The notes: generated by a model from the sequence alone, not told the origin. A stretch of 64,000 nucleotides of DNA from Pseudomonas sp. PSB18 (GCF_014596565.1 NZ_NOIN01000002.1:717945-781944), one strand, 5' to 3'; shown: positions 43,934 through 54,638, counted from the first letter of the stretch. Program-made: numbers and translations.

Positions 43934-44347
43934 ATGCGCATGTTGATGCTGACGAGTGGCCTGTTGCTGCTGACCGGTTGTGCCAGCTTGCCCGACCCTG
44001 ATCCTTCGCAAGCGTGGATCGATCTTGGCAATCATCAGGACACGGCGCTGCAAGCGCTGGAAGTCGATGACAAGACGTCCGTGGACAAACGTTATTTCGA
44101 AGTGCAGCCCGGCGCCCATGAGTTGACCGTGCGTTATCAATTTGCCGTCGAGCCCGGGAATATTGGCCCGGATGCCGAGCCGCTGTGGCGGGATTGTCGG
44201 TTGAATGTGAAATTCAAGGACTTCAACGCAGGCCAGCGTTACCAGTTGCAGGCCGGCAGCATCGGTTTCCGGCCATGGGCCAAGCTCTATGACCAGCAGC
44301 GCAAAGTGGTGGGCCAAGGTACGCCGGCGGGCTGCCAGCAGAGTTGA
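43934..44347 (+). CDS. Small lipoprotein, copy 1 of a tandem pair
   Basis: 137 residues. Lipobox LLLLTGCAS, then a beta-rich domain with DPSQAWIDLG, EVQPGAHELTVRYQFAVEPG, CRLNVKFKDFNAGQRYQLQA and a C-terminal Cys (AGCQQ). The same pattern repeats in the next gene, so the two arose by duplication. Function unknown; the PEGA-like 'GxHxLxVRY' segment suggests a surface-exposed beta domain. Confidence 0.8.
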   Translation: MRMLMLTSGLLLLTGCASLPDPDPSQAWIDLGNHQDTALQALEVDDKTSVDKRYFEVQPGAHELTVRYQFAVEPGNIGPDAEPLWRDCRLNVKFKDFNAGQRYQLQAGSIGFRPWAKLYDQQRKVVGQGTPAGCQQS

Positions 44348-44386
44348 TCGGCGCTATGCTCAATGCCCGACTTCAGGAAATCCATC

Positions 44387-44812
44387 ATGCGCTTTCATAT
44401 CCTGTTACTGGCCGTTGTCTCGGTGAGCGGGTGTGCATCAAGTCCGCTGCCCCCGGTCGATCCGAACATGGCCTGGGTCGATTTTGCGACCCCCATGCCG
44501 GGCGGCAAAATGCTCATGGCCGAGGGCCTGGATGGGCAACGTCTGCGGGATGGGCGGTTCTTCCAGGTTTCGCCGGGCAGCCATGAGCTGAAAGTGCGCT
44601 TCGACTTCGAGGTCATGAGTGGGGGTGGGTTGGGCATGCAGGCCGAACCGCAGGAGCGGTTGTGCTACATGATCGTGCGCTACGATCATTTCGAGGCCGG
44701 CCAGCGTTATCGTCTGGAAGCCCGCAACATGGCGTTTACCCCAAGCGCCCGGCTCTATAATGCCAAGCGTGAAATTGTCGCCGAGGAGCGGCAGGTCAAC
44801 TGCGTTCCTTAA
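44387..44812 (+). CDS. Small lipoprotein, copy 2 of a tandem pair
   Basis: 141 residues. Lipobox VSVSGCAS, then DPNMAWVDFATP, QVSPGSHELKVRFDFEVMSG, CYMIVRYDHFEAGQRYRLEA and a C-terminal Cys (QVNCVP): same plan as the gene before it, with the two Cys positions kept, probably as a disulfide. The stop overlaps the convergent DUF1161 stop by 4 bp. Confidence 0.8.
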   Translation: MRFHILLLAVVSVSGCASSPLPPVDPNMAWVDFATPMPGGKMLMAEGLDGQRLRDGRFFQVSPGSHELKVRFDFEVMSGGGLGMQAEPQERLCYMIVRYDHFEAGQRYRLEARNMAFTPSARLYNAKREIVAEERQVNCVP

Positions 44813-45042
44813 TTGTCGTTCTTCTGGTAGATGATTTTCTTCGTACCGCCTTCGCAGGTGCCGACCACCATGTTCTGATCGCGGACTTCGTTCTCCATGA
44901 CAATTTCCAGGGTGTAGGACGATACCTTGTTCGCCTGGATCTTCGCCTCGATTTCCGCTTTCAGTTCTTCACAGGATTTTGGCGCCGCCAGGGCTGACGT
45001 GGTCAAGGCGCAACCGATGATGACCAGGGCAAACCGTTTCAT
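44809..45042 (-). CDS. DUF1161 family exported protein
   Basis: 77 residues. Signal peptide (1-20, TSALAA), mature domain KSCEELKAEIEAKIQANKVS, YTLEIVMENEV, VVGTCEGGTKKIIYQ. The two Cys (SCEEL, GTCEGG) are conserved in the family and likely pair in the periplasm. A second member lies at 46889. Function unknown. Confidence 0.88.
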   Translation of the reverse strand: MKRFALVIIGCALTTSALAAPKSCEELKAEIEAKIQANKVSSYTLEIVMENEVRDQNMVVGTCEGGTKKIIYQKNDN

Positions 45043-45170
45043 GCTCGAACTCCTCGCTGCAGCACGTACCGCTTGTACGTTGAAACTGCCTACTGCATTC
45101 GACCACACATTGCTCAACGGGTAACAGGGAAAGATCGCAGCCTTCAGCGGCTGCGATCCTGATGCGGGCG

Positions 45171-45602
45171 TCAGTTCACCAGCGTGGCATCCAGAGTGAT
45201 CTTGGCGTTCAACACCTTGGAAACCGGGCAACCTTCCTTGGCCTTGTTGCTCAGCTCTTCAAACTGCTGCTGGCTGGCGCCGGGAATCTTCGCCTTGAGA
45301 ATCAGCTTCACTGCCGTGATGGCAAAGCCGCCGTCGACCTGGTCGAGGGTCACTTCGGCATTGGTATCGATGCTGTCGGCCTTGAACCCGGCATCCCCCA
45401 GGATCATCGAAAACGCCATGGAGAAACAGCCAGCATGGGCTGCGCCGATCAGCTCTTCGGGGTTGGTGCCGCGGCCGCCCTCGAAACGGGCCTTGAAACC
45501 ATAGGGTGCTTCACGCAGCACGCCGGTTTCCGTGGAGATGGAGCCGATGCCGGTTTTCAGGTCACCTTCCCAATGAGCCGATGCTTTCTTAATGATAGCC
45601 AT
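45171..45602 (-). CDS. osmC: OsmC/Ohr family peroxidase-like protein
   Basis: 143 residues. The OsmC subgroup is indicated by the N-terminus IKKASAHWEGDLKTGIGSIS and the two redox Cys in AHAGCFSMAF and AKEGCPVSKVL. It reduces organic hydroperoxides. A perfect palindrome (45699-45712) lies about 100 bp upstream. Confidence 0.92.
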   Translation of the reverse strand: MAIIKKASAHWEGDLKTGIGSISTETGVLREAPYGFKARFEGGRGTNPEELIGAAHAGCFSMAFSMILGDAGFKADSIDTNAEVTLDQVDGGFAITAVKLILKAKIPGASQQQFEELSNKAKEGCPVSKVLNAKITLDATLVN

Positions 45603-45698
45603 GTCTGCCTCCTCAAGATCCGGCGCGCGGGTTGCGCCGGGTGTTTTTTGACTGCCAGGCTTGTGAGGATAGACCGCCTGACAAAGTTCACTTCATCG

Positions 45699-45712
45699 AT
45701 TAGTCGACTAAT
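45699..45712. promoter_or_regulatory. Palindromic operator candidate upstream of osmC
   Basis: ATTAGTCGACTAAT, a perfect 14-bp palindrome in the 231-bp spacer between osmC and the divergent flavin monooxygenase gene. The form resembles sites of MarR-family repressors. No marR gene is adjacent. Confidence 0.4.
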
Positions 45713-45833
45713 TTAGTAGGAAAATTCGTTGCAGCTATTGAAACTCGGGTATATGCCCACATTGCAGGGAACACACCTACAGAAAACGGCAGGCTTTTGC
45801 CCGTAGGAAAAGCCCCGTTGGAGACGCCGGCCC

Positions 45834-46835
45834 ATGAAACAGCTGTCCGAAGTGAAATTCTCAACCCTCGACCTCGTGCCTGTTCGCGAGGATGGCAATG
45901 CCGCCCGCTCCTTGCGTAACTCGCTGGATCTGGCGCAGCACGTGGAAAAATTCGGCTATACCCGTTTCTGGGTGGCCGAACACCACAACATGGATGGCAT
46001 CGCCAGCTCCGCGACGGCGGTGTTGCTGAGTTATCTGGCGGGTGGTACTTCGACCATTCGTGTCGGCTCCGGCGGGGTGATGTTGCCCAACCATGCGCCT
46101 TTGATCATCGCCGAACAGTTCGGCACTCTGGAAAGCCTCTACCCTGGTCGGATCGATCTGGGACTGGGTCGTGCGCCCGGCTCCGATCAGATGACTGCCC
46201 GGGCCTTGCGTCGTGAGCGCTCCGGTAGTGCGGATGATTTCCCAGAGGATGTGGCCGAGCTGATGCGCTATCTCGGCCCGCGCACGCCCGATCAACGCAT
46301 CATCGCCATGCCCGGCACCGGGACCAACGTGCCGGTGTGGTTGCTGGGCTCCAGCCTGTTCAGTGCGCAACTGGCCGGTGAGCGCGGGTTGCCCTACGCC
46401 TTTGCCTCCCATTTCGCACCGCGCTATATGCATGAGGCGATTCGCATCTACCGCAACCATTTCAAACCGTCGGCGGTACTCGACAAACCCTACGTGATGC
46501 TCGGCGTGCCGTTGGTGGCGGCGGATACCGATGAGCAGGCCGATTATCTGGCGACTTCGGTGTATCAGCGGATCCTTGCGCTGATGCGCGGCCAGAGCCT
46601 GGTGCAGCGTCCGCCCGTCGAAACCATGAACGGTCTCTGGTTGCCCCATGAGAAGGAAGCGGTGGGCGATTTCCTTGGCCTGGCGATGGTGGGTGGTCCG
46701 CAGAAGATCCGCGCCCGCCTCGAGGTGCTGATCGAGCAGACCCAGGCCGATGAGCTGATTTTCACCAGCGACCTGTATGAGCATGCCGACCGCTTGCGTT
46801 CATATGAATTGTTGGCGCAGGTCATGAAGGGCTGA
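45834..46835 (+). CDS. LLM class flavin-dependent oxidoreductase
   Basis: 333 residues, luciferase-like TIM barrel. Family markers: [60 protein letters not shown] and [20 protein letters not shown]. This is the YhbW/alkanal-monooxygenase-like 'MsnO8' group; the oxidised substrate is unknown. ATG 45834 with GGAGACG upstream. Confidence 0.9.
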   Translation: MKQLSEVKFSTLDLVPVREDGNAARSLRNSLDLAQHVEKFGYTRFWVAEHHNMDGIASSATAVLLSYLAGGTSTIRVGSGGVMLPNHAPLIIAEQFGTLESLYPGRIDLGLGRAPGSDQMTARALRRERSGSADDFPEDVAELMRYLGPRTPDQRIIAMPGTGTNVPVWLLGSSLFSAQLAGERGLPYAFASHFAPRYMHEAIRIYRNHFKPSAVLDKPYVMLGVPLVAADTDEQADYLATSVYQRILALMRGQSLVQRPPVETMNGLWLPHEKEAVGDFLGLAMVGGPQKIRARLEVLIEQTQADELIFTSDLYEHADRLRSYELLAQVMKG

Positions 46836-46849
46836 ATCGTGCCCATGAA

Positions 46850-46873
46850 AAAGCCGACGCATGCGTCGGCTTT
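46850..46873. terminator. Bidirectional terminator
   Basis: Perfect palindrome aaagccgacgc/gcgtcggcttt placed between the convergent flavin monooxygenase and DUF1161 genes; A/T runs on both sides. Confidence 0.8.
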
Positions 46874-46888
46874 GACATTCGAGCAGCA

Positions 46889-47110
46889 TCAGCGTTTGTA
46901 GACGATTTCCTTCGTACCGCCCTCACAAGTACCGACGACTTTCGCATCACCCGCCGCACCTTTATCGACGATTTCCAGCGAATAACCTGAAACCTTCTTG
47001 GCATCGAGCTTCGCTGCGATTTCGCTTTTCAGCTCCTCGCAGGGCTTACCGGCGGCAAACACGGAACCCGCAAGGCTCAGCAAACCCACAGCAACCATCA
47101 ACTTTTTCAT
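46889..47110 (-). CDS. DUF1161 family exported protein, second copy
   Basis: 73 residues. Signal peptide (LLSLAGSVFAA), then GKPCEELKSEIAAKLDAKKV, SGYSLEIVDKG, VVGTCEGGTKEIVYKR. The same two Cys and C-terminal VVGTCEGGTK-IVY block as the gene at 44809. ATG 47110 chosen: AAGGAG lies 8 bases before it; an upstream GTG is closer to the site and less suitable. Confidence 0.88.
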   Translation of the reverse strand: MKKLMVAVGLLSLAGSVFAAGKPCEELKSEIAAKLDAKKVSGYSLEIVDKGAAGDAKVVGTCEGGTKEIVYKR

Positions 47111-47225
47111 CGCTCGCACTCCTTGGTCGGATCAATCAGGCTGGTATTAAACAGGAAGGATGCGCTCGCCGGATAGCGCATCGCCATTCCTATGGCACTC
47201 CGCCAGCGTGCAAGTTCCGAGCGCC

Positions 47226-47441
47226 TCAGCTATTTGCGATCCGGAACCCGACCTTCAGGGTTACCTGAAAGTGTGCGGCCCGACCGTTTTCGATATGCCC
47301 GCGGGTTTCCGTGACTTCGAACCATTCCAGGTGCTTGAGGCTTTTGCTGGCTTCGGCCAGGGCATTGTTGATGGCATCTTCGATGCTGGTGGGAGACGAG
47401 CCGACCAGCTCGACCTTTTTGTACGTGTGATGATCAGTCAT
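47226..47441 (-). CDS. Dodecin
   Basis: 71 residues. [40 protein letters not shown] (the flavin-stacking Trp) and [20 protein letters not shown] match the dodecin flavin/CoA-binding dodecamer family. It stores flavins. Confidence 0.93.
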   Translation of the reverse strand: MTDHHTYKKVELVGSSPTSIEDAINNALAEASKSLKHLEWFEVTETRGHIENGRAAHFQVTLKVGFRIANS

Positions 47442-47623
47442 GACGTTCTCCTGGGTTATCTCTAGCGCTTGGTTACCATCGCTTGGCTATCAAGAGCCTA
47501 GCAGCGATTTTTCGCCTTACGTGTGGTGCCGTTCACGCGCTGAAGTTCAGATTTACTGCACTTTCAGAAACGGTGGGAGTCCCAACTTTCACACGCACTC
47601 AACCACTGCAGGAGAGAGCCACC

Positions 47624-47950
47624 ATGGCCAGCAATTCGTTACGCAAAGCCTCGTTGCAAAGCATGGAAGCGGAAATCGAGAATCTGCTCAAGTCGTTGGA
47701 AAGCCTGAAGGACGACGCTTCGGACGAGTCGCGCAAGACCCTCAAATCGCTCAAGGCAAACGCCGAAAATGCGTTGAAGCATTCCCGTCATCTGCTCAGC
47801 GATGCGTATGAAGAGGTCAAGGTGAAAACCCGCGAAACCGGGCTCGCCACACGCGATTACGCTCAAGAGCACCCGTGGACCACCGCCGGTGTCGCGGTCG
47901 GCGCCCTCGGTCTGTTGGCGGCTTATCTGCTGTGCAAGCGCGGTGATTAA
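47624..47950 (+). CDS. DUF883 family membrane-anchored protein (ElaB/YqjD-like)
   Basis: 108 residues. A long amphipathic helix (about 10-70: [20 protein letters not shown]...) then the C-terminal anchor ([26 protein letters not shown]). Relatives in E. coli bind ribosomes at the inner membrane in stationary phase. The stop overlaps the convergent trpI stop. Confidence 0.9.
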   Translation: MASNSLRKASLQSMEAEIENLLKSLESLKDDASDESRKTLKSLKANAENALKHSRHLLSDAYEEVKVKTRETGLATRDYAQEHPWTTAGVAVGALGLLAAYLLCKRGD

Positions 47951-48840
47951 GCCGGTTGGCTCAGCTCATGCCTGAGCCATTGAGCCAACTGCCGGGCGCG
48001 GCCGTCCGCGGCGCGCTTGGGTAGCCATAACGCCAGTCGCGCCGGGGTTTCATCGAAGCCCCATGGCGCGACGAGGCGTCCGGCGCGCACATCCTCGGCT
48101 ACCAACGGTTCGGGAGCGATGGCCACGCCCAGCCCTGCCACAGCGGCCTCCAGCAAATAATACAGATGCTCGAAACCCTGGCCGAACTTCAATGCCTGGG
48201 GATCGAGGTTGTTCTGTCGTGCCCAGGTCGGCCAGGCTTGAGGGCGCGACGTGGTATGCAGCAACGCCTCACCCAGCAGCGCATCGACCGGGGCGCTGTT
48301 CAGATCGATGAAGCCGGCGTAACGCGGGCTCAAGACCGGGCCGATCCGCTCGCTGGCCAACTCATACACTTGCATGTCTGCCGGCCAGGGAGGCTCGGCA
48401 AAGACCAGCAAAGCGTCCAGCCCTGGACGTCTGGGGTCCAGATCGCCTTCGCCGGCGGAGAGGTGCAAGCGCAAGTCCGGCAGATCGGCATTGAGTCGGC
48501 CCAGGCGAGGAATGAACCAGCGCGCCAGCAGACTGCCCGAGCAGCCCAGCACAAACGGAGCATTCGCCGTGCTTTGGGTGAGTTCGGCGCAGACGGTGCG
48601 TAATCGCTCGAAAGCCTCGGTGCTGGCATCGCGCAGACGCAGGCCCGCATCTGTGAGTTTCAGGCCGCGTCCGTCCTTGCTGAACAGGCTGACGCCCAGA
48701 TGCTCCTCCAGCGCCTTCAACTGTCGGCTGACGGCGCCGTGAGTCACGTGTAGCTGTTCGGCCGCCTGGCTTACGCTGTTCAAGCGGGCGGTGGCTTCGA
48801 AGGCGCGCAAGGCGTTAAGCGGAGGCAGATCGTGGCTCAT
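47947..48840 (-). CDS. trpI: LysR-family activator TrpI
   Basis: 297 residues. N-terminal winged helix ([40 protein letters not shown]) and effector-binding domain ([20 protein letters not shown]...). Divergent from trpBA. In Pseudomonas TrpI activates trpBA in the presence of indole-3-glycerol phosphate, which binds the C-terminal domain. Confidence 0.93.
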   Translation of the reverse strand: MSHDLPPLNALRAFEATARLNSVSQAAEQLHVTHGAVSRQLKALEEHLGVSLFSKDGRGLKLTDAGLRLRDASTEAFERLRTVCAELTQSTANAPFVLGCSGSLLARWFIPRLGRLNADLPDLRLHLSAGEGDLDPRRPGLDALLVFAEPPWPADMQVYELASERIGPVLSPRYAGFIDLNSAPVDALLGEALLHTTSRPQAWPTWARQNNLDPQALKFGQGFEHLYYLLEAAVAGLGVAIAPEPLVAEDVRAGRLVAPWGFDETPARLALWLPKRAADGRARQLAQWLRHELSQPA

Positions 48841-50186
<1,346 letters not shown>

Positions 50187-50187
<1 letters not shown>

Positions 50188-50999
50188 TGAGCCGCCTGCA
50201 AACCCGCTTTGCCGAACTCAAGCAACAGAACCGCGCCGCCCTGGTGACCTTTGTTACCGCCGGCGACCCGAACTACGACACCTCTCTGGCAATCCTCAAG
50301 GGCCTGCCGGCGGCCGGTGCCGATGTGATCGAGCTGGGCATGCCGTTCACCGATCCGATGGCCGACGGCCCGGCGATCCAGTTGGCGAATATCCGCGCGC
50401 TGGGCGCTCAACAGAACCTGGCAAAAACCCTGCAGATGGTTCGTGAGTTCCGTAAGGACAACAGCGAGACGCCCCTGGTGCTGATGGGTTACTTCAACCC
50501 GATCCATCGTTATGGCGTGCAACGCTTTATTGGCGAGGCGCTGGATTCCGGCGTTGATGGCCTGATCGTGGTGGACATGCCGCCCGAGCACAACGGCGAA
50601 CTGTGCGATCCGGCCCAGGCCGCGGGCCTGGATTTCATCCGCCTGACCACGCCGACCACCGATGATGTGCGGTTGCCGACCGTGCTCAATGGCAGTTCGG
50701 GCTTTGTGTACTACGTGTCGGTGGCGGGCGTCACCGGCGCCGGTGCCGCGACGCTGGAGCATGTGGAAGAAGCCGTGGCGCGTCTGCGTCGCCATACCGA
50801 TCTACCGATCAGCATCGGTTTCGGCATCCGCACACCGGAGCAGGCCGCTGCCATTGCTCGGTTGGCCGATGGCGTGGTGGTCGGCTCGGCGTTGATCGAC
50901 CATATCGCCAGCGCCGAGACATCGGAGCAGGCTGTCGACGGCGTGCTGAGCTTGTGCGCGGCCCTGGCTGATGGTGTGCGTAAGGCGCGCGTGAGCTGA
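50187..50999 (+). CDS. trpA: Tryptophan synthase alpha subunit
   Basis: 270 residues, TIM barrel. Catalytic Glu in [17 protein letters not shown] and Asp in [27 protein letters not shown] and [12 protein letters not shown] at the phosphate end. Cleaves indole-3-glycerol phosphate and channels indole to TrpB. Confidence 0.97.
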
Positions 51000-51010
51000 T
51001 TCATTGCTGC

Positions 51011-51050
51011 AAAAAAAAGGGTTCAGAACCAGGTTCTGAACCCTTTTTTT
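51011..51050. terminator. Terminator after trpBA (bidirectional)
   Basis: Stem aagggttcagaacc/ggttctgaaccctt with an A run before and a T run of seven after; about 12 bp behind trpA and shared with the convergent DUF4105 gene. Confidence 0.93.
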
Positions 51051-51062
51051 ATGCCCGGGCCA

Positions 51063-53024
51063 CTAGGGCAACTCCAACCCACCGCTCGCCTTGTGCAGCT
51101 TGCGCAGATGTTCACCAAGCTCCTTGACGTTGGCCTCGCTCGCGGCGATTTCGGCGGCGCGGCTTGGTTCCAGCAGAGCCCGGACTTCCTTGTCCAGATC
51201 GCCCGTCAGTGTTTGAAGCTGTTTCTGGCGCAGGCTGCTTTCCGATTCCAATCGCTGCCACTCGCTGGGCTGTGGCAGCCCGTAGCCGCTGCTGCCCAGC
51301 AACTCGGCGGGGCGGCTCAGGAAGCCGCTGTTGGCGAGGATCTGTTGCAGCGTCGCGTTGGCCCTTTCCATGCCGCCGTTCTGCAGTTCACGGGCACCGA
51401 GGTAGCGTTGTTTGACTTCATCCTGGGCCAGTAGCAATTGCCGGCGATAACTGGCCTGTTCCAGCAACAACAACGCCGCGCTGGTGCGCAGATCAGCCTG
51501 TTCAAACCAGACGCGGCGCTCGGCGGCGTCCAGGGCCAGCCAGTCTTCCACCGACTGTTGTTTGATCGGCAGATACTTCTTCAGCACATTGAACATCGCC
51601 TGATACCGATCGCGAAAGGAGTCGAAGCGGTAGCCCAGGCGCAGGGCTTCCTTGGGGTCGTCCAACACGCTGGTGTCCGCCAGGCCCCGCCCCTTGAGCA
51701 CTTCCAGCAAACCGTTGGGCATGATGCTGTCCAGGCCCTTGAGTTGCTCGTTATTGCTGCCGCTGCGCAGCAGCTTCAGGCTCTCTACCGCGCAGTTATT
51801 GGACAGGAAGTAATAGCTGCCGTCGTAGCTCCAGTGCATTTCGGCGGCGTGTTCAACCGTCTCCTCGATCTCGGTCCGTGACAGGTTCAGCGGCACGGAG
51901 GCCAGGCTGCGCAGTTCGGTCTTGGTGTATTCATCGATCACCTGAGCCAGTGGCAACACGAACAGCCGCGACGGGTATTTGCCCACCAGGCCATCCCAAC
52001 TGGACAACTGCACATCACCGACGAAGGCGCGGTACGAGAGCACCAGGTGTTGATCCAGGTCCAGCCGGCAATCCGGCCCACGTGGGCGGCCGGGGGCGCA
52101 GATCACCAACCGCAGCATGCTGTGGCCCCAGCGGCTGACCCAGTTCTGGTTGGCTTCGGCCAACAGGTAGTCGATGGCATAGACCCGTTCTGGATCGACC
52201 TTGCCCAGGGGTGTTCTGGCGAAGTCGTTGCCGGCATTGAGGAAGGCGAACGACTTGGCGCAGGTGTCCTTGGCGGGCGGGGCCCAACCAAAGTGCTCTT
52301 GGTAATAGCGGTACAGCGCAGGTCGTCGGCAGGCGTAGCTCGGGTCGAGGAGAAAGTACTCCATGTTGACCGCGACGAACTCCTTGGGGCTGCTGGTCTC
52401 GTAGAGGTCCGGGCTGCGGGCGACCTGGCGGTTGTGCTGCTCCCGTTCACCGCGACGGCCGACGTACTGCGGCCAGCCAGCGAGGTCCAGCAGGCGAGGG
52501 TCATCACTGAGGGTGAAGCGGCGGTCGTTCTGGCCCCGGCACTCATCCGGAAGGCCGATCAGCCCGGCGCTGTTGTGGCGTCGCGTGCAGCGCTGGATCA
52601 ACGCACGCTCGGCATCCGGCCATAAACGCGCACGGTCATAGATGTGAGTCAGTTCATGCAGGACGGTGGCGAGCATTTCCCGGCGCACGGTGCCGTGGGG
52701 GCGGTGAGTCTTTTGCGTAGCGGCGCTGCCGTCCGTGAGGCTGTCGAGCAGGTTGCTATTGAGGTCGAGCTGCGACACCAGCGAGGCTTGGCCATACGCG
52801 TTGGTCGGCATCTGGTCGGTCCAGCCGACATCGATACGACGGTCCAATTGCTCGATGAAGCGTGGCGGCAAGGCCGCCATGGCTTCATCGAGCAGCGCCT
52901 GGCTGGCCTGCTGCTGGGCGGGGCTCAGGCCTTCGCCGTTGAGATGCAGTCGCAGGCCGGCCTGGGCGGTACCGCCCATGAGCAGCAGGGCCCCGGCCGC
53001 CAGCCAGGCGGCGAGCCGCCTCAC
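51063..53024 (-). CDS. Exported DUF4105 (Lnb-type) protein with HExxH motif
   Basis: 653 residues. Signal peptide (LAAGALLLMGGTAQA). N-terminal part contains a zincin-like motif TVLHELTHIYDRARL at about residue 120. The middle (about 280-410) is the Lnb N-terminal periplasmic domain: NQNWVSRWGHSMLRLVIC, FVLPLAQVIDEYTKTELRSL and SNNCAVESLKLL with a possible catalytic Cys. The C-terminal 200 residues are coiled. GTG start overlaps the DUF2388 stop. Envelope function is likely; the substrate is unknown. Confidence 0.8.
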   Translation of the reverse strand: MRRLAAWLAAGALLLMGGTAQAGLRLHLNGEGLSPAQQQASQALLDEAMAALPPRFIEQLDRRIDVGWTDQMPTNAYGQASLVSQLDLNSNLLDSLTDGSAATQKTHRPHGTVRREMLATVLHELTHIYDRARLWPDAERALIQRCTRRHNSAGLIGLPDECRGQNDRRFTLSDDPRLLDLAGWPQYVGRRGEREQHNRQVARSPDLYETSSPKEFVAVNMEYFLLDPSYACRRPALYRYYQEHFGWAPPAKDTCAKSFAFLNAGNDFARTPLGKVDPERVYAIDYLLAEANQNWVSRWGHSMLRLVICAPGRPRGPDCRLDLDQHLVLSYRAFVGDVQLSSWDGLVGKYPSRLFVLPLAQVIDEYTKTELRSLASVPLNLSRTEIEETVEHAAEMHWSYDGSYYFLSNNCAVESLKLLRSGSNNEQLKGLDSIMPNGLLEVLKGRGLADTSVLDDPKEALRLGYRFDSFRDRYQAMFNVLKKYLPIKQQSVEDWLALDAAERRVWFEQADLRTSAALLLLEQASYRRQLLLAQDEVKQRYLGARELQNGGMERANATLQQILANSGFLSRPAELLGSSGYGLPQPSEWQRLESESSLRQKQLQTLTGDLDKEVRALLEPSRAAEIAASEANVKELGEHLRKLHKASGGLELP

Positions 53025-53341
53025 AGTGCGAGGATGGCTTCGGCGAGGACCTGGTCACTGGCATCGCGGGCTTCCGGCACGCGGGTACGCAAGGTGTCGA
53101 AGGCGGCCTCGAGGTGAGCACCACGGATTTCACCGTTGCTGGCGACGAAGCTGGCTGCATCGTCATGGGCTTCGCGGACGATCTTCGAATCACGGATGGA
53201 AGTGGTGGTATCGGAGGTGAAATCGATCGTGCGCTGCGAGGCGCGAACGATGATGTTACTGGTGGCTACCAGGGTATGGGCCTGGGCCACATCGGCCAAT
53301 ACCAGCAGGCCTAGGGCGGCAGCAATCAGCGGGCTACGCAT
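53021..53341 (-). CDS. DUF2388 family exported protein, copy 3
   Basis: 106 residues. Signal peptide (GLLVLADVAQA), then TLVATSNIIVRASQRTIDFT, REAHDDAASFVASNGEIRGA and HLEAAFDTLRTR. Overlaps the start of the DUF4105 gene by 4 bp, so translation is coupled. The family is small, periplasmic and of unknown role. Confidence 0.88.
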   Translation of the reverse strand: MRSPLIAAALGLLVLADVAQAHTLVATSNIIVRASQRTIDFTSDTTTSIRDSKIVREAHDDAASFVASNGEIRGAHLEAAFDTLRTRVPEARDASDQVLAEAILAL

Positions 53342-53367
53342 GGAACGACTCCGGAAAGTAGGGATAA

Positions 53368-53676
53368 CTATTGGACGAGAATTGCCTGTGCCAGTTCAAG
53401 GTCGCCGACATGAAGTTTTGGCTGGGTCTGGCGTAGATAAGCCAAGGCCGACTCCAATCGGGCGCCTCGCAACTGTCCATCACTGGCAACGAATGCCGCT
53501 GCGTCGTCGCGAGCGGCGGCGATCAGTTTATGGTCGAAGGGCGCAGAGGTCACCATGCTCGTGGCATAGCCGCTGACCACCACCTGTTGGGTGGATACAT
53601 CGAAGGCATGAGCCGAAACGGACCAGCAGGAAGCGACCAGGAACAAAACAACAGACAGATCTGAGGTAAAACGCAT
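53368..53676 (-). CDS. DUF2388 family exported protein, copy 2
   Basis: 102 residues. Signal peptide (LVASCWSVSAHA), then STQQVVVSGYATSMVTSAPF, AARDDAAAFVASDGQLRGAR and LESALAYLRQTQP. The most divergent of the three copies in its N-terminal half. Lies 26 bp upstream of copy 3. Confidence 0.87.
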   Translation of the reverse strand: MRFTSDLSVVLFLVASCWSVSAHAFDVSTQQVVVSGYATSMVTSAPFDHKLIAAARDDAAAFVASDGQLRGARLESALAYLRQTQPKLHVGDLELAQAILVQ

Positions 53677-53782
53677 GGCACTCGACGGTTGATGGCGAAC
53701 CTGAAGGCTAGCGCAAACCGCCGGGCCAGAGCCAGCGCTGAAACATCGGGATACCTTCGGCCGCCCGATGTTTCATGTTGGA

Positions 53783-54100
53783 TCAGATCACCAGGATCGC
53801 CTGGGCCAACTGGGTATCGGTAGCATTCAATTGCGGTGCCTGCTGGCGGATGAAATCCAGGGCACTTTCCAGTTTCACACCACGGATAGCGCCTTCGCTG
53901 GCCACGAAGCTGGCGGCATCGTCACGGGCCGCCTGGACGATTTTATTGTCTCGCAGTGACGAGGTCGCATCGGAGGTTGCATCGGACGTGGCCTTGAGCG
54001 CCCCGACGATGGAGTCGGTGGTGACGATGAAGCTGCTGGCATTGGCATGGGCGGCTACGGCCAGCAGGGCTGCAGCGCTGAGCAGACGAAGACGGATCAT
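53783..54100 (-). CDS. DUF2388 family exported protein, copy 1
   Basis: 105 residues. Signal peptide (LLSAAALLAVAAHANA), then SSFIVTTDSIVGALKATSDA, QAARDDAASFVASEGAIRGV and KLESALDFIRQQ. The shared core is A(A/H)DDAA-FVAS-G-IRGA-LE-A. Start 54100 has GGAG two turns upstream (caaggagtctcatc). 106 bp separate it from copy 2. Confidence 0.88.
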   Translation of the reverse strand: MIRLRLLSAAALLAVAAHANASSFIVTTDSIVGALKATSDATSDATSSLRDNKIVQAARDDAASFVASEGAIRGVKLESALDFIRQQAPQLNATDTQLAQAILVI

Positions 54101-54251
54101 GATGAGACTCCTTGAGTGATGAATGCCGATTTTGTAGCGGGAAGAGGAGACGCCTGTTCGACTCGCTTCGCCACGTTCGCCTGGATAGTAAGTCAGATCG
54201 CGGCGCAGGACAGCTCTGATATAGAGCGCCCACTCTCGAAGTGCCCAAAGC

Positions 54252-54296
54252 AAAACTGTACCTGTTTAAATTAATCTCTATAAAACTGTACTTGTT
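54252..54296. promoter_or_regulatory. Two AAAACTGTAC(C/T)TGTT boxes, 30 bp apart
   Basis: The 15-mers at 54252-54266 and 54282-54296 are identical except for one base and spaced about three helical turns apart, upstream of the DUF2388 set. The rest of the 322-bp gap between DUF2388 copy 1 and DUF1127 (54101-54422) holds only the terminator at 54331. Confidence 0.5.
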
Positions 54297-54330
54297 CGTG
54301 GCTGGGCGCTGATTTCAGGGCCCTGAAACA

Positions 54331-54370
54331 ACAAGACCCGTCGCGGTTTCCCACGACGGGTCTTGTTTTA
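54331..54370 (-). terminator. Terminator of the DUF1127 gene
   Basis: Stem acaagacccgtcg/cgacgggtcttgt with a cggtttccca loop and T/A runs on both sides; 53 bp beyond the DUF1127 stop on the minus strand. Confidence 0.9.
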
Positions 54371-54422
54371 TTCAATTCGGTGCTGGCGGTGGACCCGGTG
54401 GGTCAGGGCCAGCGACGCTGAA

Positions 54423-54638
54423 TTAGCGCCAGAACGGCTTGCTCAGCTCTTCGTAGCGTTGTGCTTCGCTGATACCGGCGTCTGCCAGCAGGCGAGCATC
54501 CAGACGAGCCAGTTGATGGCGGCTGGCGATGCGGCGCTGCCACAACATCAGGTTAGCGATAACGCGAAGAGGCAGGGAAGCCTGGTTTTTTGCAGCGTTG
54601 TCTTCGAAAAACAGCTCGGAACTGAGTGTACGTTCCAT
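54423..54638 (-). CDS. DUF1127 domain protein
   Basis: 71 residues. C-terminal DUF1127 block WQRRIASRHQLARLDARLLA, DAGISEAQRYEELSKPFWR. In alphaproteobacteria such small Arg-rich proteins bind RNA and influence phosphate or carbon metabolism; in Pseudomonas the role is less clear. ATG 54638 is preferred (GGAAGG nine bases upstream); an ATG 9 bp earlier has that site directly against it. Confidence 0.85.
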   Translation of the reverse strand: MERTLSSELFFEDNAAKNQASLPLRVIANLMLWQRRIASRHQLARLDARLLADAGISEAQRYEELSKPFWR

